Of a stretch of DNA of 64,000 bases, positions 28,924 through 37,382 are shown one piece after another. Below the pieces are notes generated by a model. The model searched no databases. It was not told the origin of the DNA and saw only the letters and a list, made by a program, of their open reading frames with translations. Position 1 is the stretch's first letter; each line of letters begins with the position of its first letter. This DNA comes from JAGXLC01 sp046545815 (lineage in GTDB: Bacteria > Bacteroidota > Bacteroidia > Bacteroidales > UBA12077), in NCBI GenBank assembly GCA_046545815.1, contig JBKGZA010000001.1, positions 3,073 through 67,072 on the forward strand, written 5' to 3'. A program made the position numbers and the translations under genes.

Positions 28924-30015
28924 ATGAAATCAAACACATTTTCAGTTATCATGGCCGGAGGTACAGGAACACGCTTCTGGCCCCTGAGCACTAAAAATAA
29001 ACCCAAACAGTTCCTGGATATTCTTGGTACAGGAAGAACCTTGCTTCAGCAGACTTTTGACAGACTTTCAAAGATCTGTCCTGTGGAGAACATATATATT
29101 GTAACCAATGAATTATACCATGAACTGGTGAATGAACAATTACCAAAGCTGGAAGACAATCAGATACTTCTGGAACCAGAAAAGAAGAATACAGCTCCCT
29201 GCATTGCTTATGCCAATTATAAAATCCAAAAAATCAACCCAGAGGCAAATATTGTAGTCTCTCCCTCAGACCATCTGATACAAAATGAGGAACAATTCCT
29301 TGAGGTACTGAAAGAAGGTTTGGATTTCACTGAGAACCACGATGCCCTGCTAACATTAGGGATTAAACCCCACCGGCCGGAGACCGGATACGGCTATATA
29401 CAGAGGGAAAACAATCGGGAAGTGGACGGATATAAAAACCTTCACAAGGTTAAAACCTTTACAGAAAAACCCAATTACGATCTGGCAAAAAAGTTTTATG
29501 AGAGCGGGGAATATTCCTGGAATTCAGGAATATTCATCTGGTCTCTTAAATCCATCATGAACTCATTCACCAAACACCTTCCTGATATCGATCAATTGTT
29601 CAGGGAAGGAGAAAACGTTTATCATACAGCGGAGGAATCAGATTTCATCGCCAACGTTTACTTCAAAAGCAAAAGTATTTCTATCGATTACGGGATTATG
29701 GAAAAATCAGAAAATGTATATGTACTGGCCTCCAATTTTGGGTGGGCAGATTTGGGCACCTGGGGTTCGCTGCAGAAATTCCTTCACAAAGATGATAACG
29801 GAAATTCGGTATATGGTGACAACGTCATGTTATATGATGTAGAAGACTCTATTGTCAATTTCTCCAATAACAAAATAGTGGTCATAAAAGGCCTGAAAGA
29901 CTATATCATTGTAGAATCGGATAACAAGCTGATTATCTACAACAAAAAGGACGAACAGGAAATCAAACAGATTGTAGAAGAAATCAAAGAAAAAAAAGGG
30001 GAAGAATATATCTGA
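28924..30015 (+). CDS. manC: Mannose-1-phosphate guanylyltransferase
   Basis: A 363-residue cytoplasmic nucleotidyltransferase that makes GDP-mannose from mannose-1-phosphate and GTP for surface polysaccharides. The signature GGTGTRFWPLS is at residues 13-23. EPEKKNTAPCIAY, VSPSDHLI, RPETGYGYI, FTEKPN and SWNSGIFIW are all present. There is no C-terminal isomerase (cupin) domain, so it is the monofunctional form. The gene is transcribed alone and ends in the shared bidirectional terminator. Confidence 0.94.
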   Translation: MKSNTFSVIMAGGTGTRFWPLSTKNKPKQFLDILGTGRTLLQQTFDRLSKICPVENIYIVTNELYHELVNEQLPKLEDNQILLEPEKKNTAPCIAYANYKIQKINPEANIVVSPSDHLIQNEEQFLEVLKEGLDFTENHDALLTLGIKPHRPETGYGYIQRENNREVDGYKNLHKVKTFTEKPNYDLAKKFYESGEYSWNSGIFIWSLKSIMNSFTKHLPDIDQLFREGENVYHTAEESDFIANVYFKSKSISIDYGIMEKSENVYVLASNFGWADLGTWGSLQKFLHKDDNGNSVYGDNVMLYDVEDSIVNFSNNKIVVIKGLKDYIIVESDNKLIIYNKKDEQEIKQIVEEIKEKKGEEYI

Positions 30016-30020
30016 AAAAA

Positions 30021-30090
30021 GAGAATTGACTGGCATTAAAAAATCCCGCACTATTTACAGTGCGGGATTTTTTAATGCCAGTCAATTCTC
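30021..30090. terminator. Bidirectional terminator with perfect 32-bp arms
   Basis: The left arm 30021-30052 and right arm 30059-30090 are exact reverse complements around the 6-base loop ATTTAC. The inner 10-bp GC-rich core (TCCCGCACT) is flanked by A6 and T6 runs inside the stem, so it can end both manC (stop 6 bp away) and gldN (7 bp away). Confidence 0.9.
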
Positions 30091-30096
30091 TGATTA

Positions 30097-30945
30097 CTAA
30101 TATTCCCAAAGATCATGTTCAAATTCAAATATCTCCTCCCGTATCCTTTTAGCTTCAAGCAAAGATTGCTTGCCGGTGGTGTATTCATTAATCAGCCTGT
30201 CGCCGTGAACGTTTGTTTCCCGGACTACATATGAATTGAACCTCCTCTGCTGAAACCAGTCTTCATAGCTGATCCTTTGGGCATCATTCTGTCGGTTAAA
30301 TACTTCAAAGTTCGCCAGCAGATCCCTTGCTTCAGGGTAATGAACCCAAAATGCCTGACTTTTTCTCTCTTCTCCGGTATCATCATCAACGTATTCCCGG
30401 ATTGGGCAAATTGAAACCACCCTAACTCTCATGTTTGAATATTTTCGATCAAATACCCATTGCTCCTTAATCATATATTGCTTAATCTCGTCATATCGCA
30501 CACCGGTTTTTATCGTAGTATCTTTGGTACTTCCATCCTCCTGCTGAATTTCCTGAGTTTCCTCTCCTGCACCCAATTCCTGTAATACTTCATCTGGTGT
30601 ATAGGTTTCCTTAAGCTGATCGGTGTGATACGCCGTTATTTCCTCATTTTTTATGCCATGTATAAGAACCTGAATCAGACTTTTGCGGTCTTCCATCTCT
30701 TCTTCCGGAAAATATAAAACCTGGTTCATTCGCTTCCGGCAGTCAATCATCTGCCATAATTTCTTGGACCACATCACGTCCGCTTCTCTGATGGAAACAT
30801 AATCAAGCGGCTTTTTCTCGGGCACATTTTCTTTGGTATATATATTGTCGTCTACCTCCTGCGCCCCAACCCTTTCAGGATTTACCGCAAAAACCATTGC
30901 ACCTAACAAGAAAAACAGAACTAGTCGTTTCATAAATTTATCCAT
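30097..30945 (-). CDS. gldN: Type IX secretion/gliding protein GldN (PorN)
   Basis: A 282-residue exported protein (signal peptide to about residue 28) with GldN signatures ADVMWSKKLWQMIDCRKRMN, FWVHYPEARDLLANFEVFN and AQRISYEDWFQQRRF. GldN/PorN forms the periplasmic ring with the lipoprotein GldK beneath the outer membrane. It is the last gene of the porP-gldK-gldL-gldM-gldN cluster, 21 bp after gldM, and is closed by the large palindromic terminator. Length is normal. Confidence 0.94.
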   Translation of the reverse strand: MDKFMKRLVLFFLLGAMVFAVNPERVGAQEVDDNIYTKENVPEKKPLDYVSIREADVMWSKKLWQMIDCRKRMNQVLYFPEEEMEDRKSLIQVLIHGIKNEEITAYHTDQLKETYTPDEVLQELGAGEETQEIQQEDGSTKDTTIKTGVRYDEIKQYMIKEQWVFDRKYSNMRVRVVSICPIREYVDDDTGEERKSQAFWVHYPEARDLLANFEVFNRQNDAQRISYEDWFQQRRFNSYVVRETNVHGDRLINEYTTGKQSLLEAKRIREEIFEFEHDLWEY

Positions 30946-30966
30946 TTTAAATTATTCTTTATATGC

Positions 30967-32619
30967 TTATTGAATCGTAAACGTGATCGGATCTAGATCC
31001 TTAGCAGAACCATCAGGCCCTACTGCCTGCAAATCCTCAAAATTAACCTTTCGCCCCCTTGCCAGATTATTATCGAACCAATTGCGGACCTCCTGGTCAA
31101 ACTGGTTACCCTCTTTTCTCAGCGTTTTTACATAACCGCCTTTGTCGGTGGTTGTAATCGTATATTGAGTAACTTCGTACTCCAAATCAAACAGAAAATC
31201 TTCCATAACTGCAAAAATGCCACTTTGTGCCTTAAGGACCTCTTCGCTAATGTCTCCTCCGCCTTGCTCGGCAATCTGCGCAGAAGGCGTAGGCAACTCT
31301 TCTACTCTGAAATTCTTGGAACCAAAGGACCGGGTCCGGCCATTCATTTCAGCCTCTACGGTTATCACACACTCCTGACCGACATCGCTTGGTTCAACCT
31401 CGAATTCACCGGCTCCGGTTCTACGGATATCACCATTTTGTACACTGGGGCGAATCTTACCGGGTGGAACACTTGGAAGAGAAATGCTCACCGGATTTGG
31501 AATGCCTACATAAAATACATTCATTTTGGTAGGGGATATCACAAGGTTCGGTCTGACCACCTCATACTCTTGCCGGAAAGGTTTTTTGATAAAATTTCCT
31601 TCGGGTCCCATTAATTTTATAATGCCACCCCATTCATGCATGCCTGTCTGATTGGCAGGTCGTGAAAACTTTCCTTTTCCGTTTACCACAGATAAAGTAT
31701 CGTCAACCTCAGACATAACCACTTCATAGCTTCCGTCTTCCTGACGAACACTGTCCCATTCTCCGATTATAACCTGTGGAGGAGCAGTGGTGTCTCTTGC
31801 AGCAAGAAATACATCTGCGGAATATTCATTTCCCTGAACGAGATAATTGGAATTGGGAATCACTGTAGCCTCTAATTTATTGAATGAGAATGATCCGGCT
31901 TCTATCTGATTGTACAAATATTGTATCGCCTCAGATTCAGCATTTCTTACATCCGATTGTAATGTACTTATAACTGGTAATACGGCACCAAGGGGTATAT
32001 CATAAAAATGTTTAACCTCCCAGCTTTTCTGTTCACGTCCCTCGGCAGGAGTAGGATCTGATGTATCCAAAGCTTCTTCAAGGGTCTCTATAATCTTTGT
32101 GTCTTCTTCATCAACAAACCCCAATAAAAATTCCCTGAATTCACTAATACTGTCTTTAAGCTGATAAGCTTTCCCATCAAAATTCTCACCGATCATCACC
32201 CGGGTTACCATATCCCATTTATCTTCTCCCACTACATTTTCATGCAAAACCTTTATTTTCCCGTCTTCTTCTACCAGTGCGGTATTCTCCTCTATATTCT
32301 CTCCCTGGTTTTTCTTAAGCATCTCCACTTTTAAATTCTGCATAAAATTATATAAACTATCCGCCCGGACTCTTACTTCAAAAGCCTTATTCTTCCATTC
32401 TCTGGCTTTTTCTTCGTTTTTAGTCATCTCCTGCTCGAATTCCTTATAAGTTGCCTGATTTTTCTTGGAAAAATTTTCTGTGGTGCTTTTTATGCCTTCA
32501 TTAACCAGACGAAATGCATCCAGTACTTCAGCCGATACATTCAGTGCCAACATAGCCGTGAGCACCAAATACATCATGCCAACCATCTTCTGTCTGGGAG
32601 TTTCGTTACCACCTGCCAT
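30967..32619 (-). CDS. gldM: Type IX secretion motor protein GldM (PorM)
   Basis: A 550-residue bitopic inner-membrane protein. The N-terminus GGNETPRQKMVGMMYLVLTA is the conserved GldM start and transmembrane helix. A helical periplasmic domain (about 40-230) is followed by several beta/Ig-like domains to the end. With GldL it converts proton flow into rotation that drives T9SS and gliding, reaching across the periplasm to GldK/GldN. It begins 13 bp after gldL. It is slightly longer than the roughly 510-520 residues common in the family. Confidence 0.95.
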   Translation of the reverse strand: MAGGNETPRQKMVGMMYLVLTAMLALNVSAEVLDAFRLVNEGIKSTTENFSKKNQATYKEFEQEMTKNEEKAREWKNKAFEVRVRADSLYNFMQNLKVEMLKKNQGENIEENTALVEEDGKIKVLHENVVGEDKWDMVTRVMIGENFDGKAYQLKDSISEFREFLLGFVDEEDTKIIETLEEALDTSDPTPAEGREQKSWEVKHFYDIPLGAVLPVISTLQSDVRNAESEAIQYLYNQIEAGSFSFNKLEATVIPNSNYLVQGNEYSADVFLAARDTTAPPQVIIGEWDSVRQEDGSYEVVMSEVDDTLSVVNGKGKFSRPANQTGMHEWGGIIKLMGPEGNFIKKPFRQEYEVVRPNLVISPTKMNVFYVGIPNPVSISLPSVPPGKIRPSVQNGDIRRTGAGEFEVEPSDVGQECVITVEAEMNGRTRSFGSKNFRVEELPTPSAQIAEQGGGDISEEVLKAQSGIFAVMEDFLFDLEYEVTQYTITTTDKGGYVKTLRKEGNQFDQEVRNWFDNNLARGRKVNFEDLQAVGPDGSAKDLDPITFTIQ

Positions 32620-32632
32620 TTAAAACAACATT

Positions 32633-33670
32633 TTAACTATTCGACATTACAGACATCGCAGAAAGCATATTCCCATAAACCATGTTGAGTTCAGCCAGGT
32701 TCTGATTTAACTTGGAAATTTCCTCCTTGTACTTCTTGGTCTCCTCTACGGAATCCTTCAGATCATTTACCATTTGATCCATATCCCCATAAAGATCCTT
32801 TGTATTTCTGGTGTGCTCGCTGGTTGCCTTTAACTCGAGCTCATAAGCTGAATTCAGCGCTGAAAGGTTATTATTAAGCGCTTCCAGGTTATCATTAAAA
32901 TCGCTGGTGTTTTGGGAAAGATTGGCTCCGATATTTTGGGATATTTGATTGTAGGAACCTGCAATATTATCCCCGGATTCTCTCATCTTATCAGCAAGGT
33001 ATTTCCCGCTTTCCTGTATCTGTCCGGAAGTGTATTGCTCAGATTGCTGAACGTTATTGGCCGATTCCTGATAAACACTGCTCAACTGATCAATGGATTG
33101 ATTTAGTGATTCTTTTGATTTATTATAGGATTCGGTCAACAGGTTCACCGACTCTGAGGCCGCCTGCATATTATTGACGTATTCCTCTGTGGCCATGCCG
33201 GCATCGACTGCATTATTCAGGTTTTTTGCCGTTTCATTGAATCGCTTCAAACCATCCCCTAACTTATCAAAAAGCTCAGGAGTGATTTCAGCATTTTCCA
33301 TCATCTGATCAAATTTAGTAAGGCCTCCTCCTCCACCGGCAGCAGGTTGTCCATTACCTCCGCCCGGGTTATTGGCAATGGCTTCCCTTCTGGCCTTGTT
33401 CCTCTCTCTGGCTTCATCAGGATCTTCTTCTATGCCGGCTAATTCCGGATAGACAATCGACCAGTCAATCTCCTCCTTTGGCGGTTCAAAGGCAGAGAGG
33501 AAAAATATGATGGCCTCAGTGGTCAAGCCGATAATTAACATAGTACCCGCACCTTCCCAGTGCTGTAGCTTAAATAATGCACCCATAAGCACAATAGAGG
33601 CGCCAAATCCATATACTTTCGCCATGAATTTTTTCCATCCGGCAGATTGTAAAACTTCAGACATACTCAT
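32633..33670 (-). CDS. gldL: Type IX secretion motor protein GldL (PorL)
   Basis: About 345 residues. Two transmembrane helices near the N-terminus (IVLMGALFKLQHWEGAGTML and GLTTEAIIFFLSAFEPP) include the conserved Lys and Glu implicated in proton flow. A long coiled-coil cytoplasmic region of about 240 residues with a Gly/Ala-rich linker (NNPGGGNGQPAAGGGGG) follows. The frame is open to 33682, but the family N-terminus fits MSMSEVLQSAGW at 33670; 33664 is also possible. It partners GldM. The extended C-terminus is like PorL and unlike short flavobacterial GldL. Confidence 0.94.
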   Translation of the reverse strand: MSMSEVLQSAGWKKFMAKVYGFGASIVLMGALFKLQHWEGAGTMLIIGLTTEAIIFFLSAFEPPKEEIDWSIVYPELAGIEEDPDEARERNKARREAIANNPGGGNGQPAAGGGGGLTKFDQMMENAEITPELFDKLGDGLKRFNETAKNLNNAVDAGMATEEYVNNMQAASESVNLLTESYNKSKESLNQSIDQLSSVYQESANNVQQSEQYTSGQIQESGKYLADKMRESGDNIAGSYNQISQNIGANLSQNTSDFNDNLEALNNNLSALNSAYELELKATSEHTRNTKDLYGDMDQMVNDLKDSVEETKKYKEEISKLNQNLAELNMVYGNMLSAMSVMSNS

Positions 33671-33727
33671 AACGCATAACAATTTTGGGCTTAAAAACTA
33701 CTATAAACAATATACTTTACTTTTATT

Positions 33728-35065
33728 TTATTGCTGTTCCGATCCACCTAAATAAGATCTTACTGATCTAAATCCAAGATATGATTTGGCAGTATCCTTA
33801 TATTCATAGGTTCTTGTGCCGTTTTGCAGGTAATAACCTATATCTTTCCATGATCCGCCTTTAACTACTTTTCGCTTCATAGCCGGTGGATCGTCTTCTG
33901 TGGAATGATACTGATAATTCGGGTTCATATCATGGGTGAAAAAATATCCGGATTCGTCAAATGCATTTGCTGTCCATTCAGAAACATTACCCGCCATATC
34001 ATACAAACCGTATTCATTGGGAGGGTAAGTACCAACTGGTTGACTAATTAACGCACCATCATCCACATAATTGCCTCTCATGGGCTTAAAGTTTGCAAGA
34101 AAACATCCTTCTTTGTCTCTGGTATATGGACCACCCCATGGATATGGGCTTGAGTTAAGTTTTCCCCTGGCGGCATATTCCCACTCCGCTTCGGTTGGAA
34201 GCCGGTAATCCTGCACAGTCCCTTCTCCTTCACTTCTCAATTGGTCATTGAGGTACTTGGTTCGCCATATACAAAATGCACGGGCCTGCTCCCAGTCTAC
34301 TCCCACAACCGGATAATCATCATAAGCAGGATGTGAAAAATACAGATCGGTATAAGGCTCATTGAAAGAATAGGTGAAATCTCTTACCCAAACCAGGGTA
34401 TCCGGATAGGCATTAACTCTACCCCTCATTATGAATGACTGCCTGCTGTCAATTTCCATACTTTCACCTTCGGCATTGACTACCGTGCCTTCATATTCCT
34501 GCGAATCAAAATTGTACTTATTGGATCTTTTTGCTGCCTGCTGGTAATCAATCCAGTAATATTCATACATCAACTGACGGGTATCCAGTTGTTTTTTCCC
34601 AAACAACCGGTCATCCTCATCATAATACATCGAATTGATAATTTCCCTCTGAGCTTCATCGGTAGGGTCAATTTCGGTTTCCCAGTTTATACGGGGCGGG
34701 TCAATAGGATTGCCGTACTGGTCTTCAGTGATCACGAATTCATCAATCTGTTCACCCAATCTCCGGCGCAGTATGGAATCCTTCACATATTCTACAAATT
34801 GGCGGTATTCATTGTTGGTGATCTCGGTTTCATCCATCCAGAAAGCATCCACAGATACCCGCTTAGTTTTTGTAGTCATTGCCCACGAAGCACTTTCATC
34901 ACTTGGTCCCATTGTAAAGCTACCCATGGGGATGAAAACCATTCCGTAAGGCTGAGATTCATACCAATCCGGCCTGTCCTGTACACCAGTCAACTCACCT
35001 TGTTGGTAGTTACTACAACTTACCAGTACTGAGAAAAGGACGATAATTAATGCTACTTTCTTCAT
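33728..35065 (-). CDS. gldK: Type IX secretion lipoprotein GldK (PorK)
   Basis: A 445-residue lipoprotein with the lipobox Cys at residue 17 (VSCSN) and a formylglycine-generating-enzyme-like domain spanning most of the protein (PMGSFTMGPSD, ETEITNNEYRQF, YRLPTEAEWEYAARG, MAGNVSEWTANAF, GFRSVRSYLG). In GldK this fold is structural, not catalytic. It forms the outer-membrane-anchored ring with GldN. It lies between porP and gldL. Confidence 0.95.
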   Translation of the reverse strand: MKKVALIIVLFSVLVSCSNYQQGELTGVQDRPDWYESQPYGMVFIPMGSFTMGPSDESASWAMTTKTKRVSVDAFWMDETEITNNEYRQFVEYVKDSILRRRLGEQIDEFVITEDQYGNPIDPPRINWETEIDPTDEAQREIINSMYYDEDDRLFGKKQLDTRQLMYEYYWIDYQQAAKRSNKYNFDSQEYEGTVVNAEGESMEIDSRQSFIMRGRVNAYPDTLVWVRDFTYSFNEPYTDLYFSHPAYDDYPVVGVDWEQARAFCIWRTKYLNDQLRSEGEGTVQDYRLPTEAEWEYAARGKLNSSPYPWGGPYTRDKEGCFLANFKPMRGNYVDDGALISQPVGTYPPNEYGLYDMAGNVSEWTANAFDESGYFFTHDMNPNYQYHSTEDDPPAMKRKVVKGGSWKDIGYYLQNGTRTYEYKDTAKSYLGFRSVRSYLGGSEQQ

Positions 35066-35120
35066 AATATATCGGGGTTTATTTTGCAGAATAATTATTT
35101 ACGTAAATTTTCAAATTTTG

Positions 35121-36068
35121 TTATAGAAATCTTATGCTTTTATACTTTTGTGTACTTTCATCGGATTCTACATCAAAGCAAAAGCCAACCATAATTTCAT
35201 GAGAACCCTGATGGTATTTACTAATTTCAGAAACACCCAAATCATAGGAATAGCCTACTCTAACCCAATTGAACAACCTGGCTCCGATCATTCCGGTAAT
35301 CGTTTTATCCGTTCTCACTGAAACACCACCCCAAAACTTATTATTATAGGAGATGTGCGTATTCAGGCTAATTTGTGAATTAATTCCATCCGACTGCATC
35401 AATAAGGAAGGATTTAATTCAAATTTTGTATCGGATACCGGGAGATTGTATCCAGATATCAGGTAATATTCCCTTCCAATTTTAGGACTGATTCCTCCTC
35501 CAGCCGGGGTAAAGGAAGGCTCATTAAGATGCGTCGAAGAAAATCCGACATACATCTCATCTGTATGATAATACACACCAACGTCCAAATCCAATGCAAT
35601 CTCATTTTTTACTTCCTGCGGAATGGCCGGATCATTGCTGGAATGAACCGATGTACCTGATGGAATCATCCAGTTGGGAGTCAGAGAATAATTGATCATA
35701 CCCCCATTAACACCAAATGATAGGTTACCGTCCCATGCTTCGAAGCGATAAGCCAATGATAGCTTGGCGCCTAAATTGTTATTAAATCCTATCTGGTCCT
35801 GGATAAGCGACAAACCTACACCGGCATTAATACCAAAAGGGCTTATGGCTGCATCAACATTAAATACACTAATCTCCGGCGCACCATCATCAAAACCATA
35901 CCACTGTTGGCGGTGTAAAGCGGTTGCACAAATCTGTCCGTGGCTTCCGGTATAAGCAGGATTATATGACAACCGGGTAAACATATTCTGGCTGTATTGT
36001 GGACCCTGCTGACCCATGGCCTGCACAGACAGACCTATAAGTAAGATAAAAACTGCTTTGGTTCGCAT
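35121..36068 (-). CDS. porP: PorP/SprF-family type IX secretion outer-membrane protein
   Basis: A 315-residue barrel with a signal peptide (VQAMGQQG). It carries the PorP/SprF opening PQYSQNMFTRLSYNPAYTGS and a C-terminal beta-strand series (GARLFNWVRVGYSYDLGVSEI, HEIMVGFCFDV). Family members associate with the T9SS and, in SprF-type cases, with a partner adhesin. It is the first gene of the T9SS core operon, 55 bp before gldK, with a 193-bp upstream gap that could hold the promoter. Confidence 0.93.
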   Translation of the reverse strand: MRTKAVFILLIGLSVQAMGQQGPQYSQNMFTRLSYNPAYTGSHGQICATALHRQQWYGFDDGAPEISVFNVDAAISPFGINAGVGLSLIQDQIGFNNNLGAKLSLAYRFEAWDGNLSFGVNGGMINYSLTPNWMIPSGTSVHSSNDPAIPQEVKNEIALDLDVGVYYHTDEMYVGFSSTHLNEPSFTPAGGGISPKIGREYYLISGYNLPVSDTKFELNPSLLMQSDGINSQISLNTHISYNNKFWGGVSVRTDKTITGMIGARLFNWVRVGYSYDLGVSEISKYHQGSHEIMVGFCFDVESDESTQKYKSIRFL

Positions 36069-36261
36069 AAACCTTGTGTATCCTCGAATTAATACTGAAC
36101 GTAAAGAAAATAAAAATTATTCTTTACGCCAAAATTTATCAACATCAAATGTTAATAACCCTCGCAATCCCCTTATACTAATTTTTATGACTTAAGGTTA
36201 CTTTTTTGGGGAAATTTTTATGGGGAGCGTAGATTCATTCTTGATCAAACAGCGCTTATAA

Positions 36262-37374
36262 TTAATAAAAATTTAATTTTTGATAAGCCTTTAACCAACG
36301 CTCAGGTATTTCATGCCGGGAGGCCTGCTCATAATCGGAGTGATTACAGGGAAATACATAACTGCTGAATCCCTCTTTTCTATCGGGTATTTCCATCCAC
36401 CATCGAAAAGTTTGTTCACTTTTGTAAAAGGTGATCCGATGGTCATCAAGACTTACCTGGAACTTCTGAAAGTGCTGGTCTGCATAGGGATGCTCATGAT
36501 ACCTTAACAAAAACCCCTCAATGGAGAACCACAACACTTGGGCGATCATTTTTGCAGTTACCCCACATCTGTCTCTTTCAGGGTAATAGTCAAATACGCC
36601 GAAAACATCGAGATTGTTGGCAAGCCCGCTATATCTGGCCAACTGACAGACTTCTTCATTGTACAATCCATTGGGATATGAATCCAGTTGTCCTGGAGCT
36701 TCAGCATTTTTAATGGCATTGATCGAAATGCTGCAACCGTCGGAATCTCTCAAACAAGGCTCAGTCTCTTCCGGATATCCCCTCATTTTCCCGAGTCTAA
36801 CAGACTCATATTGGTTTGTCTCTAACCATTTTTTTTGTGCCTGATTCAAATAATATAGCTGGCACCCCAGATTGTAATAGTTAAGAAGATCAAAATCCAG
36901 CATCTGATAGGGTAGATAATCTACCAAAGAGAACCAGGGTTCAACAATGGTATAAGCATATTTTCCCTTTACCGTTTCATAATGCATCAAAATGCCCAGA
37001 TTAAATATATTGGAACCTCCAAGCAATAAGGTAAAAACTTCTCTCTCCCTGAATAAATCAAGAAGTTCCTTCAAGGAATACAAGGTTTCTCTTACATTCT
37101 CTCCCTTTTTCAGATTTCCTGTATCCACAATATTACAATTGCAGGTTTCATAACCGGCCAATAAATACAGCTCTTTTCTGACCAGATCGGAAGAACCTGT
37201 ATATTCCAATTCCTTGTTCATAAAATAAGGGATACCCACAAGCGCAATATCACCTTTGTTCAGTGAATCAACAGAAAGATGCCCGCGATTAACAATGACC
37301 TGCTGGCCGAATTCACCCTCAGGTCCGGCAATAAAATTGCTGCTCAATGGGACAAGATAATCACTTAGGTTCAT
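36262..37374 (-). CDS. Ureohydrolase-fold protein lacking metal ligands (formimidoylglutamase-like pseudoenzyme)
   Basis: This 370-residue protein follows the arginase/formimidoylglutamase layout, with DIALVGIPYFMN near residue 40, a LLLGGSN motif near 115 and an APG motif after the last metal-binding strand. The active-site residues are gone: GGDH is GGSN, the DAHxD motif reads EPWFS, and the SFDxD motif reads SISIN. It is therefore unlikely to bind the dinuclear Mn centre. It lies 9 bp after topA and 193 bp before the T9SS operon. A structural or regulatory role is an inference. Confidence 0.8.
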   Translation of the reverse strand: MNLSDYLVPLSSNFIAGPEGEFGQQVIVNRGHLSVDSLNKGDIALVGIPYFMNKELEYTGSSDLVRKELYLLAGYETCNCNIVDTGNLKKGENVRETLYSLKELLDLFREREVFTLLLGGSNIFNLGILMHYETVKGKYAYTIVEPWFSLVDYLPYQMLDFDLLNYYNLGCQLYYLNQAQKKWLETNQYESVRLGKMRGYPEETEPCLRDSDGCSISINAIKNAEAPGQLDSYPNGLYNEEVCQLARYSGLANNLDVFGVFDYYPERDRCGVTAKMIAQVLWFSIEGFLLRYHEHPYADQHFQKFQVSLDDHRITFYKSEQTFRWWMEIPDRKEGFSSYVFPCNHSDYEQASRHEIPERWLKAYQKLNFY

Positions 37375-37382
37375 TAAAAAAA

